Counted from the stretch's first letter, positions 1 to 7,086 are shown. The stretch is 11,330 nt of DNA from an uncultured Lachnospiraceae bacterium (GCA_902780985.1 CACZHN010000144.1:1-11330); one strand, 5' to 3'. Translations and numbers: made by a program. The notes: a model not told the origin generated them from the sequence alone.

Positions 1-609
1 ATCTTCCTGCTTCCACTCGATGAGCTGATCTATACCGTACAGAGCGATTCTTCTGTAATCACCTACGATACGTCCGCGTCCGTATGTATCAGGAAGTCCT
101 GTTACGATATGACTTCTTCTTGCGGCACGCATTTCGTCTGTATAAGCATCATAAACAGCCTGATTATGTGTCTTGTGATACTCTGTAAAAACCTTATGAA
201 GATCCTTGTTCGGCTCATATCCGTACATAGTAAGAGCTTCTTCAGCCATTTTGATACCACCGAACGGCATAAATGCACGCTTCAGAGGCTTATCTGTCTG
301 AAGACCAACTATCTGCTCAAGATCCTTCATAGACTCATCTATATATCCCGGGCCGTATGATGTAAGTGATGAAACAACTTCAGTCTCTTCATCAAGAACT
401 CCGCCCTTGTTAAATTCTTCTCTCTGAAGCTCCTGCAGTCTTCCCCATAGCTTGTTTGTTGCTTCTGTCGGTTCTGCGAGGAAACTCTCGTCTCCAAGAT
501 ATGGTGTGTAGTTATTTGCGATGAAATCCCTTACATTACACTCTTCTTTCCAGAGTCTGCCGGAAAATCCATCCCATTCTTCATAGCTAAGCATTAAATC
601 TTTTTGCAT
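1..609 (-). CDS. pflB: Formate C-acetyltransferase (pyruvate formate-lyase), N-terminal part, cut by window edge
   Basis: Pyruvate formate-lyase converts pyruvate and CoA to acetyl-CoA and formate by a glycyl-radical mechanism, in the cytoplasm during anaerobic growth. Only the first 203 codons are present and the frame is open to the window edge. The stretch around residues 85-110 (LTSYGPGYID, then IVGLQTDKPLKRA and MPFGGIK) and the later TEYHKTHNQ and GLPDTYGRGRIVGDYRR blocks match the conserved N-terminal domain of PflB rather than the glycerol dehydratase-type relatives. The start ATG (607-609) is preceded by AGGAG at a 7-base spacing. The active-site cysteines and the C-terminal radical glycine lie outside the window. 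It needs the radical-SAM activase PflA, often encoded next door on the unseen side. It is transcribed away from the tubulin-like gene and separated from it by a terminator, so it has its own promoter. Family assignment is firm. Confidence 0.96.
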   Translation of the reverse strand, partial: MQKDLMLSYEEWDGFSGRLWKEECNVRDFIANNYTPYLGDESFLAEPTEATNKLWGRLQELQREEFNKGGVLDEETEVVSSLTSYGPGYIDESMKDLEQIVGLQTDKPLKRAFMPFGGIKMAEEALTMYGYEPNKDLHKVFTEYHKTHNQAVYDAYTDEMRAARRSHIVTGLPDTYGRGRIVGDYRRIALYGIDQLIEWKQED

Positions 610-721
610 AATCCATCTCCTGTATTAAAATATCGTTAATGGTAACTAACGATGATAAAACTAGTAAAACATCGATTTAAAACTGCACTATAACCTTACC
701 ACACAACAAGTTGTTATTCAA
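610..721 (-). promoter_or_regulatory. pflB upstream region: weak promoter candidate and inverted repeats
   Basis: On the minus strand, TTGAAT (716-721) and TAAGGT (693-698) stand 17 bases apart. TATAGT (687-692) directly follows as an alternative -10. The -10 match is weak, so the exact promoter is unsure. Two symmetric elements are visible: an 11-bp palindrome AACAAGTTGTT at 705-715, inside the spacer, and a 7-bp inverted repeat ATCGTTA/TAACGAT at 632-653 in the leader. Either could be an operator; pfl genes are commonly redox controlled, but no clean Rex or FNR site was found. Confidence 0.35.
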
Positions 722-756
722 ATCAAAAATTTTGCCATTTTCACACAATTTTTTGT

Positions 757-794
757 AAAAAATGTGACAGCCGACCATTAAAATCAGCTGTCAC
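757..794 (-). terminator. Rho-independent terminator of the tubulin-like gene
   Basis: Read on the minus strand, GTGACAGC (787-794) pairs perfectly with GCTGTCAC (764-771) across a 15-base loop. One A and a run of six T (757-762) follow. It starts 12 bases after the stop of the tubulin-like gene and separates that gene from pflB. Confidence 0.85.
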
Positions 795-806
795 GTTTAC
801 ATAACA

Positions 807-3308
807 TTATTTATTTACTTCATCGATATGAAGTCCGAAGTAGTTACCTCCGCTTCTTACCTTATCATATGCTGCCTTCATCTCTTCGGCATTTGCGAGC
901 ATTGTAGGACGTACTCCCAAATAGAAGCTGTCTACCGAAATCTGAATCTCGCCCGGGTTCATGGTTATGGAATCCGGATCCTCAAGATACGGTGCATCTA
1001 CAAGAATATCTCTCATAGCTGAACTGAAGGAAGGCATCGCATCCGGAAGTGATATGAACTTCTTATTGAGAACCTGATTCTCAAATCCCTTAACCAGATT
1101 GCAGAGCTTCTTCTTCTGAGTCTTTTCGAAAGCACCTTCAACGAAGGCCTTCGCTGCTCTCTTCATGGTTTCCTTACGAACATCGTTGTCTTTTGAAACA
1201 AAGATGAAATTAAGCTCGGATACTGTAGGCTGCTCATCGGCAAATGCATCGTAGATGAGCTTCTCAGGAGCAAATACTCCGATACCTGTCAGGAAGTTTC
1301 TGTAGATTCTCTCCATCTCCTGGCTTACAGGAACAATCCTGTCGTTGTCCAGGTCGCTCTCATGGTTGACCATGAAGTTGATAAGACCTGTCTTCATCTG
1401 CTCTACTTTGTCATCCGTTATATAATCCTTAGGAAGGAACTCGGAACGCTTTGCCGCTTTCAGAAGGAATCCCGTGATCCTGCGTCCGTCTGCTGCAAGT
1501 CCGTTGACTGCGGCATTCAGATCTGCTCCGAACTGGGAATAAATGTCATCCAGCTGCTCTGCTCTGTGTCTGAGCTGTCTTATGATATCACCCAGCACAT
1601 CCTGCTTATTCAGCTCTTCCATAATCATATTTCTTTCCTTGGCAAGGGCATCCTTGATACATGCCTCATAGTAACCGTTCTCGGTTTCTTTCTTTGCCGA
1701 AGGGAAAGTAAAGAATCTCTTCTTAACTATCTCAAGGATTGATTCCTTGATTCTCTCATACTCGCTGAACGGATTGTAGTTGCTGAGGGCTGTTTCGAGA
1801 GACTTGATCTCCTGGATCATTCCTCCGTCTTCCTCAACTCCTCCGATTCCTCTTGCGCCTATCATACGTAATGTTACAAAAGGTCCGAACTGCTTGAGAT
1901 ACTTATCGATATGTCCGTCAAGAGAAGATGTGATCTTTATTCTCATTGACTTAACGATAACCGGTATATCTGCTTTAATGGTTTCAAGCTGTCTCGGAAG
2001 GATCGTACTGAAGTCATCCGTTCTCTTCTTGATCGCCTTATAAGGCTGTTTTGCATACTGCCCTACCTTGATAAGACCGTTTACATTTAATGTTATCTCG
2101 TCGCCCGGCTGCTGAGCAAAGAAGGTTTTAAGCTCACCGAAGGTGTCTTCCACATCCTTCTTGATGCTCTCGTCCTTCTCAGGCATCTCGTATAACTTCT
2201 TCTCTGCAAGTGTGAATACTTCATACTCGCAGATGTTCTCTATCTCACGGATAGGGATCTTGTAATCCGACTCCTTAACAACCTTGAAGAATCCAACGCT
2301 GCTCTGTTCGAAGAAGGAATCACGGATCAGCATACGTGAACCGTTCACATCCGAATTATCTACGTACTTGTTGATTGCCAGCTTCTGAAGGAAGTAAGCT
2401 ACGTCATTGAAGATTACATGCTCAGGCACATAACCCTGATCATCCTGCTTACCCGATACAAGAATACATGCATCGAAGATATTCTCCCTCATGGCAAACT
2501 TATGTGTTGTACTCTCGAAAACATATGACTCGCCTGTATATGCAATCTGCATGAGGCGTGTAAGTTCTTCAAGAGTCGCATGAGAATTGGCAAGAAGAAG
2601 TGTCTTCTTATCCTCGTTCTCCGCAATTGCCTTGTTGGCAAAAAGTGCATCCGGAGTTATGATACATCCTCCCACACGCAGGTCTTTCCACTTGCGGGAC
2701 TTTCCGTATGCCTTGATATTATATGTAACATCGGCCAAAATACCGCTTCCGGTACCGCCGCATGTACTTGACACGATAATGATGTCCAGCTTTCCGCCGT
2801 TTGATCTGTTGTATAACTCTTCAAGCTTCTCAAAAAGAAGGATTCTCATATCCTCGTATGCATTCGAGAACATAAGTCTTCCTATCTGACGGTTGCCCTC
2901 GGCACCTGATGTACCGATAGTAACTCTAGGGAAATCAGGGCTCATCCACTTTGCCAGAGATTCCTGAACAGGCATGCTGTTGAAACCTCTTGTCATGATA
3001 TCACCCAGATTAGGTCTGTAAATACTGAGAACTTCAAGGGCATTAAGGCCATATCCTTCCTTGCTGTCCTTGATCGTAGCTTCCATTGCCGGAATATCCG
3101 AATCAATTAAAAGAAAGTTAATATTATCCTCACGCGTGATATTGTTAAGCATCATACGCTTAAGTGCGGTAACCACCCTTCCGCCAACACCACCGAGTCC
3201 TATAACAAGCAGATCTCCGTTAAATCTGTTTTCGTTTTCAACCTTGCTGAATATACGAACATGCTTAAGTTTATTGAACTCTTCCTTTTGTGTATCTATA
3301 AGAATCAT
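807..3308 (-). CDS. Large tubulin/FtsZ-superfamily protein (Tubulin_2-like), function unknown
   Basis: This is an 833-residue protein whose first ~300 residues follow the tubulin/FtsZ GTPase order. VIGLGGVGG (35-43) fits the first glycine loop. GTSGAEGNRQIGR (132-144) resembles the FtsZ T3 loop. CGGTGSG (183-189) is the tubulin signature loop. CIITPD (215-220) and FDACILVSG (278-286) match the following beta strands. A T7 catalytic loop with two acidic residues is not clear; the NSD at 318-320 is the nearest candidate. Residues ~330-833 are a mostly charged, probably helical extension that I cannot assign, ending in a GLHID motif. FtsZ is about half this length, so this is not the division FtsZ. 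Related bacterial tubulin-like families have been proposed to act in membrane remodelling, but the role here is unknown. The start ATG has GAGGAG 7 bases upstream. It has its own promoter and terminator, so it is probably monocistronic, although the upstream HAD gene lacks an obvious terminator. Confidence 0.85.
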   Translation of the reverse strand: MILIDTQKEEFNKLKHVRIFSKVENENRFNGDLLVIGLGGVGGRVVTALKRMMLNNITREDNINFLLIDSDIPAMEATIKDSKEGYGLNALEVLSIYRPNLGDIMTRGFNSMPVQESLAKWMSPDFPRVTIGTSGAEGNRQIGRLMFSNAYEDMRILLFEKLEELYNRSNGGKLDIIIVSSTCGGTGSGILADVTYNIKAYGKSRKWKDLRVGGCIITPDALFANKAIAENEDKKTLLLANSHATLEELTRLMQIAYTGESYVFESTTHKFAMRENIFDACILVSGKQDDQGYVPEHVIFNDVAYFLQKLAINKYVDNSDVNGSRMLIRDSFFEQSSVGFFKVVKESDYKIPIREIENICEYEVFTLAEKKLYEMPEKDESIKKDVEDTFGELKTFFAQQPGDEITLNVNGLIKVGQYAKQPYKAIKKRTDDFSTILPRQLETIKADIPVIVKSMRIKITSSLDGHIDKYLKQFGPFVTLRMIGARGIGGVEEDGGMIQEIKSLETALSNYNPFSEYERIKESILEIVKKRFFTFPSAKKETENGYYEACIKDALAKERNMIMEELNKQDVLGDIIRQLRHRAEQLDDIYSQFGADLNAAVNGLAADGRRITGFLLKAAKRSEFLPKDYITDDKVEQMKTGLINFMVNHESDLDNDRIVPVSQEMERIYRNFLTGIGVFAPEKLIYDAFADEQPTVSELNFIFVSKDNDVRKETMKRAAKAFVEGAFEKTQKKKLCNLVKGFENQVLNKKFISLPDAMPSFSSAMRDILVDAPYLEDPDSITMNPGEIQISVDSFYLGVRPTMLANAEEMKAAYDKVRSGGNYFGLHIDEVNK

Positions 3309-3348
3309 TTAGCTTCTCCTCGTTATGCCATAAATAAACCCAAAATCC

Positions 3349-3380
3349 ATTGTAACACAAAGTTCTCTAAATTTACACAA
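3349..3380 (-). promoter_or_regulatory. Extended -10 promoter of the tubulin-like gene
   Basis: On the minus strand TGTTACAAT gives an extended -10 (hexamer TACAAT at 3349-3354), about 40 bases before the start codon. A TTGTGT (3375-3380) lies 20 bases upstream, which is too far for a good -35. The extended TG element may compensate. Confidence 0.45.
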
Positions 3381-3424
3381 TATTCTGCATAATTTTTGGT
3401 AAATTTACATATTGTTTACAATAT
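3368..3424. repeat. Symmetric and repeated AT-rich elements upstream of the tubulin-like gene
   Basis: A 10-base direct repeat TAAATTTACA occurs at 3368-3377 and 3400-3409, 32 bases apart, close to three helical turns. The second copy lies within a perfect palindrome GTAAATTTAC (3399-3408). Next to it is a 7+2+7 inverted repeat ATATTGT/ACAATAT (3409-3424), which overlaps the stop codon of the HAD gene. These have no T-run and too little GC to be a terminator. They lie just upstream of the putative promoter, where an operator would be expected. Confidence 0.4.
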
Positions 3425-4015
3425 ACAGCTTTTGAGTTCATTTTTCAGGTCATCGATTCCCTTAAATACGATTCCTTTCATTCCGAGAGCTTCCGCAGCC
3501 TCTACATTTACCGCTGTATCGTCCACAAAAACAGACTCTTCCAGCTTGATTCCGTATTTGTCTGCCAGGCATCTGTAGATTTCCTCTCCCGGTTTGAGAA
3601 GCTTTACTTTTGCGGAAATGACATATCCGTCCATTTCCTTAAGAAATTTAAATGTAGGCCAGTGAAGGTCCGACAGCTTGTCCGGATAATTCGAAAGAGC
3701 ATATACCCCTAAGCCCTTCGCCTTAAGTTCCTTTACCAGTCCTTCGGAATAATCAAACTCTTCCATGATATCCTCGATATGTGCCCAGAAGAGTCTCATT
3801 TCTTTTTCATACTGAGGATATTGTTCGATGAAATACTCTTCGGCCTTGCCGTCATCCACCAGACCGTTATCCATGAGCTTCCAATAGCTTCCCAGGATTA
3901 TATTCTTCTCGAAGAAGTCCACCGTGTCCTTGTCGAATCCAAGGTCCGCCATATATTCTCTGTATCGGAAATGCACCATTACATTTCCCACATCGAAAAC
4001 TACGTTTTTAATCAT
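3416..4015 (-). CDS. HAD-superfamily hydrolase, YihX-like phosphatase
   Basis: A 199-residue haloacid-dehalogenase-type hydrolase, probably a cytoplasmic phosphatase of small phosphorylated metabolites. Motif I is FDVGNV (7-12): Asp8 is the nucleophile, and the usual second Asp is Gly10, as in the YihX (glucose-1-phosphate phosphatase) type with FDLGNV. Motif II is ALSNY (106-110). Motif III is the lysine in KLLKPG (138-143), and motif IV is VDD (164-166). A helical cap lies between motifs I and II. I chose the ATG at 4013-4015, with GGAGG just upstream, over an in-frame ATG two codons earlier (too close to the ribosome site) and one 20 codons earlier inside dtd. The start overlaps the dtd stop as ATGA, so translation is likely coupled. 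The substrate is unknown. No clear terminator follows. Confidence 0.88.
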   Translation of the reverse strand: MIKNVVFDVGNVMVHFRYREYMADLGFDKDTVDFFEKNIILGSYWKLMDNGLVDDGKAEEYFIEQYPQYEKEMRLFWAHIEDIMEEFDYSEGLVKELKAKGLGVYALSNYPDKLSDLHWPTFKFLKEMDGYVISAKVKLLKPGEEIYRCLADKYGIKLEESVFVDDTAVNVEAAEALGMKGIVFKGIDDLKNELKSCIL

Positions 4016-4470
4016 CTGCATACCTCCGCGCTGTCTAAAATTATCGTGAACGGTCCTTCGTTTACGAGGCTGCACTTCATGGATGCACCGAAGATTCCCG
4101 TTCCGACTCTGTCGGCTCCCAGGGCTGTCCTGCAGCTTTCCACTATGTAGTCATAAAGTTTTTCGGCATGTTCCGCACTTCCCGATCTTGTAAAACTCGG
4201 GCGGTTCCCCTTTCTGCAGTCCGCATAGAGAGTAAACTGGGATACCAGCAGAAGATCTCCTCCCACATCCTGAACGGAAAGATTGGTCTTTCCTTCCGAA
4301 TCACTGAATATCCTGAGCCCGATAAGCTTCGAGATCATCTTATCCGCTATCTTTACGTCATCAGCCTCTTCTACTCCGATGAGTACGAAGAATCCCTTAT
4401 CTATCTTACCGGTGATGCTGCCCTCTACTTCCACCGAGGCCGAGCTCACCCTTTGTACTACAAATCTCAT
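4012..4470 (-). CDS. dtd: D-aminoacyl-tRNA deacylase
   Basis: DTD hydrolyses the ester between a D-amino acid (or glycine) and tRNA, keeping D-residues out of translation. The 152-residue length and the MRFVVQRV start are typical. The conserved SQFTLYADCRKG block is at 77-88, with RPSF following. The second signature NEGPFT (137-142) keeps the Gly-Pro pair that enforces chirality, but has Phe where many family members have Val. The start ATG (4468-4470) overlaps the vanZ-like stop as ATGA. Only a weak AAGG lies ~10 bases upstream, so initiation probably depends on translational coupling. An in-frame ATG 39 codons further upstream would add residues absent from the family and lies inside vanZ, so it was not used. 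Confidence 0.95.
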   Translation of the reverse strand: MRFVVQRVSSASVEVEGSITGKIDKGFFVLIGVEEADDVKIADKMISKLIGLRIFSDSEGKTNLSVQDVGGDLLLVSQFTLYADCRKGNRPSFTRSGSAEHAEKLYDYIVESCRTALGADRVGTGIFGASMKCSLVNEGPFTIILDSAEVCR

Positions 4471-4970
4471 ATTTTTAATGCCTTTCTCTTTCTGATAAAG
4501 ATCAACAACGCGAAAAGAAGTGTCGAAAGGAATACTCCCGTAAGAACTCCCGAACTGTCCAGGAGCATATCCGTCAGCTGACAGCATCGTCCCGAACTGA
4601 ACATCTGATGGAATTCATCCGTGACCGCATATACGGAGCCCACCAGCCATGCCAGGAACAAAGGAAGCAGTCTTATAACACCGCCGCCGATAAATGTCCC
4701 CAGCAGCATAAATCCCAGAGCGGTATACTCAAGAAAATGCGCCGTCTTCCTGACCGGATGATCTATACTCTGCGCATACTCGATCTGCTTTGCTTCCGGA
4801 AGGCTCTTAAAGTCCTTTACAAACGTACGTCCCACCACGAGACCTACTTCAAGGCTGTCCTTGGAAGACTTTTCCCCGTCTCTGGCCGAAAAGCAGAATA
4901 TGGCGATCATGACCGCAACCGAAAGTATGCCGAAAATGATTCGTCTCTTGTTAACCTTTTTTTCCTTCAC
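4467..4970 (-). CDS. VanZ-like family membrane protein
   Basis: A 167-residue integral membrane protein with about four hydrophobic segments (roughly 11-27, 83-95, 99-117 and 142-159) and a positively charged C-terminus. VanZ-family marks are CFSARDGEKSSKDS near residues 26-39, RKTAHFLEYTALG (74-86) and DEFHQMFSSGR (118-128) followed by a conserved D134. VanZ of Tn1546 gives low-level teicoplanin resistance, but most chromosomal members have no known role, and resistance should not be inferred. The start is GTG (4968-4970), chosen because AGGGG lies 7 bases upstream and no better in-frame ATG exists. The overlapping ATG two bases upstream meets a stop at once. It lies 17 bp after the topB stop and its own stop overlaps the dtd start, so it sits in the middle of the operon. 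Confidence 0.9.
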   Translation of the reverse strand: MKEKKVNKRRIIFGILSVAVMIAIFCFSARDGEKSSKDSLEVGLVVGRTFVKDFKSLPEAKQIEYAQSIDHPVRKTAHFLEYTALGFMLLGTFIGGGVIRLLPLFLAWLVGSVYAVTDEFHQMFSSGRCCQLTDMLLDSSGVLTGVFLSTLLFALLIFIRKRKALKI

Positions 4971-4986
4971 ATTGATTCCCCTAAAA

Positions 4987-6264
4987 CTACTTCTTATAAA
5001 AAGGTTTTACCAGATCGAATACCTGATTCATCTGATACTGATTATTAAGTCCTTTTACGAAGTTAGTGTTTCGTATGACGTAGTCGGTCATCTTGTCCAT
5101 GTATTCTTTCTCCGATATGGAGCCGTCCGCAACGCCGGTAAGTCCCTTTTCCCAGCTGGCGGTCAGATCCGCACGAAGCAGGCCGTTAATGGATCTGAGG
5201 ACCACGTCATATATGATCTCACCTAAAAATGTAGGTGTAAGTATCTGTGTCTTCTTGTTGAGTGCTATGTACTTGTTATTTACAAGCTTGGTGATGATAG
5301 CATCTCTTGTGGCGGAAGTTCCGATTCCGCTTCCCTTTATCTGCTCACGGAGCTCTTCGTCTTCTATGAGCTGTCCCGCGTTTTCCATTGCGAGGATAAG
5401 GGAACCCGAAGAATATCTCTTAGGTGCGGTGGTCTTACCTTCCTTAATATCAAAGCCGCTGCAGGAAAGGGCCGCTCCCTTCTTGAGCTTGGAAATGTAA
5501 TCGATGATATCCTGACTCAGCACCGCATTTTCACTGTCTTCCTGATTCTCGCCCTCTGCGGCTTCCTTCTTCTTTCCGAAGTTTTTATCCGCTATGGCAA
5601 GATATCCCGGCTTTACAAGCTGCTTGGATGATGCGGTGAATTCCTCACCGTTTCTGTCCAGAAGCAGGCTCATCTTCTGATACTCCGCAGCCGGATAAAA
5701 GATTGAAAGAAATCTTCTTACTATAAGTTCGTACACGCTGCTCTTCAGAGAGTCCAGATTACCCAGAGCTCCCAGTCCCTGTCCCGTAGGGATGATGGCA
5801 TAGTGGTCGGTGATAAGCTTATCGTTTACATACTTTGATTTGCTTATTCCCTTATAGCCGCCCTGATTGATTACATTTGCCGCATAAGAGGACAGGTTTT
5901 CCTTATCGTACTTCATGAGTCCGCGCAGGTTCTTGTCTATTTCCTTGGCAACCGCCGTGGAAAGAACTCTGGCATCGGTTCTCGGATAAGTAACCAGCTT
6001 CTTCTCGTAAAGCTCCTGCACCACCGCAAGGGTTTCGGTAGGGCTTATCTTGAAAAGTCTGGAACAGTCGTTCTGAAGCTCCGCCAGGTTGTACAGCATA
6101 GGCGGATTCTTCTTCTCCGTCTTCTTGGTAACACTCTTAACCGTAAGCTGTATCGGTTCCGGTACAGACAGGAACTCTATAAGCTTTTCTGCATCTTCTC
6201 TTTTATTGAATCCGTTCTCTTTATAAAGAAGCGGACTGTCTTCGTATCTGCTGCCCTTTGACAC
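4987..6264 (-). CDS. topB: topB C-terminal fragment (catalytic tyrosine domain)
   Basis: The frame from a GTG at 6262-6264 gives 425 residues, but homology clearly continues upstream to about 6318 (SGEDGEK, then the FEAEW strand), so this GTG is probably not a natural start. The catalytic tyrosine is in VTYPRTDARVLS, residue 93 of this fragment (codon 5986-5988). GIGTSATRDAII in the second half is the conserved type IA motif near the end of the core. The protein ends with a hydrophilic tail and has no C-terminal zinc-finger cysteines, as in TopB rather than TopA. The stop TAG is 17 bp before the vanZ-like GTG. Confidence 0.85.
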   Translation of the reverse strand: MSKGSRYEDSPLLYKENGFNKREDAEKLIEFLSVPEPIQLTVKSVTKKTEKKNPPMLYNLAELQNDCSRLFKISPTETLAVVQELYEKKLVTYPRTDARVLSTAVAKEIDKNLRGLMKYDKENLSSYAANVINQGGYKGISKSKYVNDKLITDHYAIIPTGQGLGALGNLDSLKSSVYELIVRRFLSIFYPAAEYQKMSLLLDRNGEEFTASSKQLVKPGYLAIADKNFGKKKEAAEGENQEDSENAVLSQDIIDYISKLKKGAALSCSGFDIKEGKTTAPKRYSSGSLILAMENAGQLIEDEELREQIKGSGIGTSATRDAIITKLVNNKYIALNKKTQILTPTFLGEIIYDVVLRSINGLLRADLTASWEKGLTGVADGSISEKEYMDKMTDYVIRNTNFVKGLNNQYQMNQVFDLVKPFYKK

Positions 6265-6286
6265 ATGCCACTCGGCCTCGAAAAGC

Positions 6287-6934
6287 TTAACCTTCTCGCC
6301 GTCCTCTCCGGACGCAGGTCATAACACGTCCCACTGCGATCACGCATTTATCCAGTCCCAGATACTGCTTTATACCGTAAGCGTATTTCAGGGTAAGAGC
6401 TCTGGAGAAGTTGATTCCCATAAGGTAATCTTCCTTTGCTCTCAGATATGCCGCATCGCTGAGGTTATCGTATTCCGAAAGAGGCTTTGCTTCCCTGATA
6501 CCTCGAAGTATCTCTTCCTCGGTCTGGGAATCGATCCATACACGGCGGCGATCCTTGGTCTTCGGAACATTTGCCATCTCTTCAACAAGTCTGTATATAT
6601 ATTCTCCTTCACGTCCCGAGTCGGTGCAGACATATATGGTGCCCACATCTTCTCTTGTGAGGAGACCCTTGACTACATTAAACTGCTTGGATACAGCGCC
6701 TATAACTTCGTACTTATATTTCTCCGGAATGAACGGTATGGTGGCCAGTGCCCATTTCTTCATATTCGGATCGTAAACTTCCGGATAGCTCATGGTTATA
6801 AGATGACCCACACACCAGGTTATTATATTGTCACCCTGCTCGAGATAACCCTGTCCGCGATTTCCCTTTACACCAAGTGCATCGGCAAACTGCTGTGCAA
6901 CAGAAGGTTTCTCGGCTATGAATAATTGTTTCAT
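6287..6934 (-). CDS. topB: topB N-terminal fragment (Toprim domain)
   Basis: A 215-codon frame from an ATG with GGGAG nine bases upstream. The Toprim domain shows the invariant glutamate in EKPSVA (8-13) and TDSGREGE (104-111), with D105, E109 and E111. The second acidic position of the DxD pair is Gly, as in other Firmicute TopB proteins with DAGREGE. WIDSQTEEEI (133-142) and GRVMTCV (202-208) follow in the usual TopB order. The last seven residues (RRGRREG) read out of frame with the family and run to a TAA. Without the catalytic tyrosine this fragment alone cannot cleave DNA. Confidence 0.85.
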   Translation of the reverse strand: MKQLFIAEKPSVAQQFADALGVKGNRGQGYLEQGDNIITWCVGHLITMSYPEVYDPNMKKWALATIPFIPEKYKYEVIGAVSKQFNVVKGLLTREDVGTIYVCTDSGREGEYIYRLVEEMANVPKTKDRRRVWIDSQTEEEILRGIREAKPLSEYDNLSDAAYLRAKEDYLMGINFSRALTLKYAYGIKQYLGLDKCVIAVGRVMTCVRRGRREG

Positions 6935-6986
6935 TAAGATTTACTCCCAATAAATGCTATGTGATTCCTAAGATTCACGAACAAAT

Positions 6987-7021
6987 ATTATACCATTTTA
7001 TCGGATAAAACTCTATGTCAA
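6987..7021 (-). promoter_or_regulatory. topB operon promoter with a central 15-bp palindrome
   Basis: On the minus strand a consensus TATAAT (6987-6992) lies about 50 bases before the topB start. A perfect TTGACA (7016-7021) sits 23 bases further upstream, which is too far for that -10. TAAAAT (6995-7000) at a 15-base spacing is an alternative partner. Between them is an odd-centred palindrome, TTTTATC-G-GATAAAA (6996-7010), placed where a repressor would block polymerase. Confidence 0.5.
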
Positions 7022-7054
7022 AAATCTGTTGTATAGGTTTTGTATCATTTTCTA

Positions 7055-7086
7055 TTGTCAACCATTTATTAGTTTTAGGTTGACAT
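7055..7086 (+). promoter_or_regulatory. BirA (biotin repressor) operator
   Basis: TTGTCAACC (7055-7063) and GGTTGACAT (7078-7086) are inverted repeats with eight paired bases and a 14-base spacer. This fits the known biotin operator form TTGTnAACC-N14-16-GGTTnACAA bound by a dimer of BirA carrying biotinyl-AMP. The right half contains the -35 box of the bioB promoter, so binding should repress bioB and the symporter when biotin is plentiful. birA itself is not in the window. Confidence 0.8.

Larger units (their letters stand above)
4987..6934 (-). pseudogene. topB: DNA topoisomerase III, disrupted by frameshift with an internal deletion
   Basis: The two reading frames together form one type IA topoisomerase, which passes single DNA strands through a transient 5'-phosphotyrosine break and helps resolve recombination and replication intermediates. 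The N-terminal frame carries the Toprim domain and ends at a TAA (6287-6289). The C-terminal frame is open from 6318 to the TAG at 4987 and carries the catalytic tyrosine. Aligned by eye with E. coli TopB, the segment after GRVMTCV that should read like LGxVVxRExEI up to the FxAxW strand is absent, about 27-30 codons. Rejoining the frames requires a missing length of 3n+2 bases. A simple base error therefore does not explain it. It is either a real inactivating deletion or an assembly collapse. It is the first gene of the operon with vanZ-like, dtd and the HAD gene. Confidence 0.8.

Noticed and set aside
748..763. ATTTTTT/AAAAAAT inverted repeat as a separate operator
   Set aside because: It is largely the T-run of the terminator next to another A/T run, so chance symmetry in homopolymers is enough.
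4052..4057. DTD motif GPFT in place of GPVT as a sign of a dead enzyme
   Set aside because: The functional Gly-Pro pair and SQFT motif are intact; the Val-to-Phe change alone does not suggest loss of activity.
4016..4075. N-terminal extension of the HAD protein to the ATG at 4075
   Set aside because: It would lie inside dtd, the added residues do not resemble the family, and the ATG at 4013-4015 has a good ribosome site.
3779..4150. Plus-strand open frames opposite the minus-strand genes in 800-6900
   Set aside because: They are shadows of well-supported genes, with no ribosome sites or recognisable protein features.
4471..4587. N-terminal extension of dtd to the ATG at 4587
   Set aside because: The added residues are the vanZ-like gene read in another frame; the family starts at MRFVVQRV.
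4467..4970. Glycopeptide resistance from the VanZ-like gene
   Set aside because: No vanHAX, vanR or vanS genes are present, and VanZ-like proteins are widespread in susceptible Firmicutes.
6287..6318. Programmed ribosomal frameshift in topB
   Set aside because: No slippery heptamer is obvious, and a conserved stretch of about 27-30 residues is missing at the junction, which programmed shifting would not explain.
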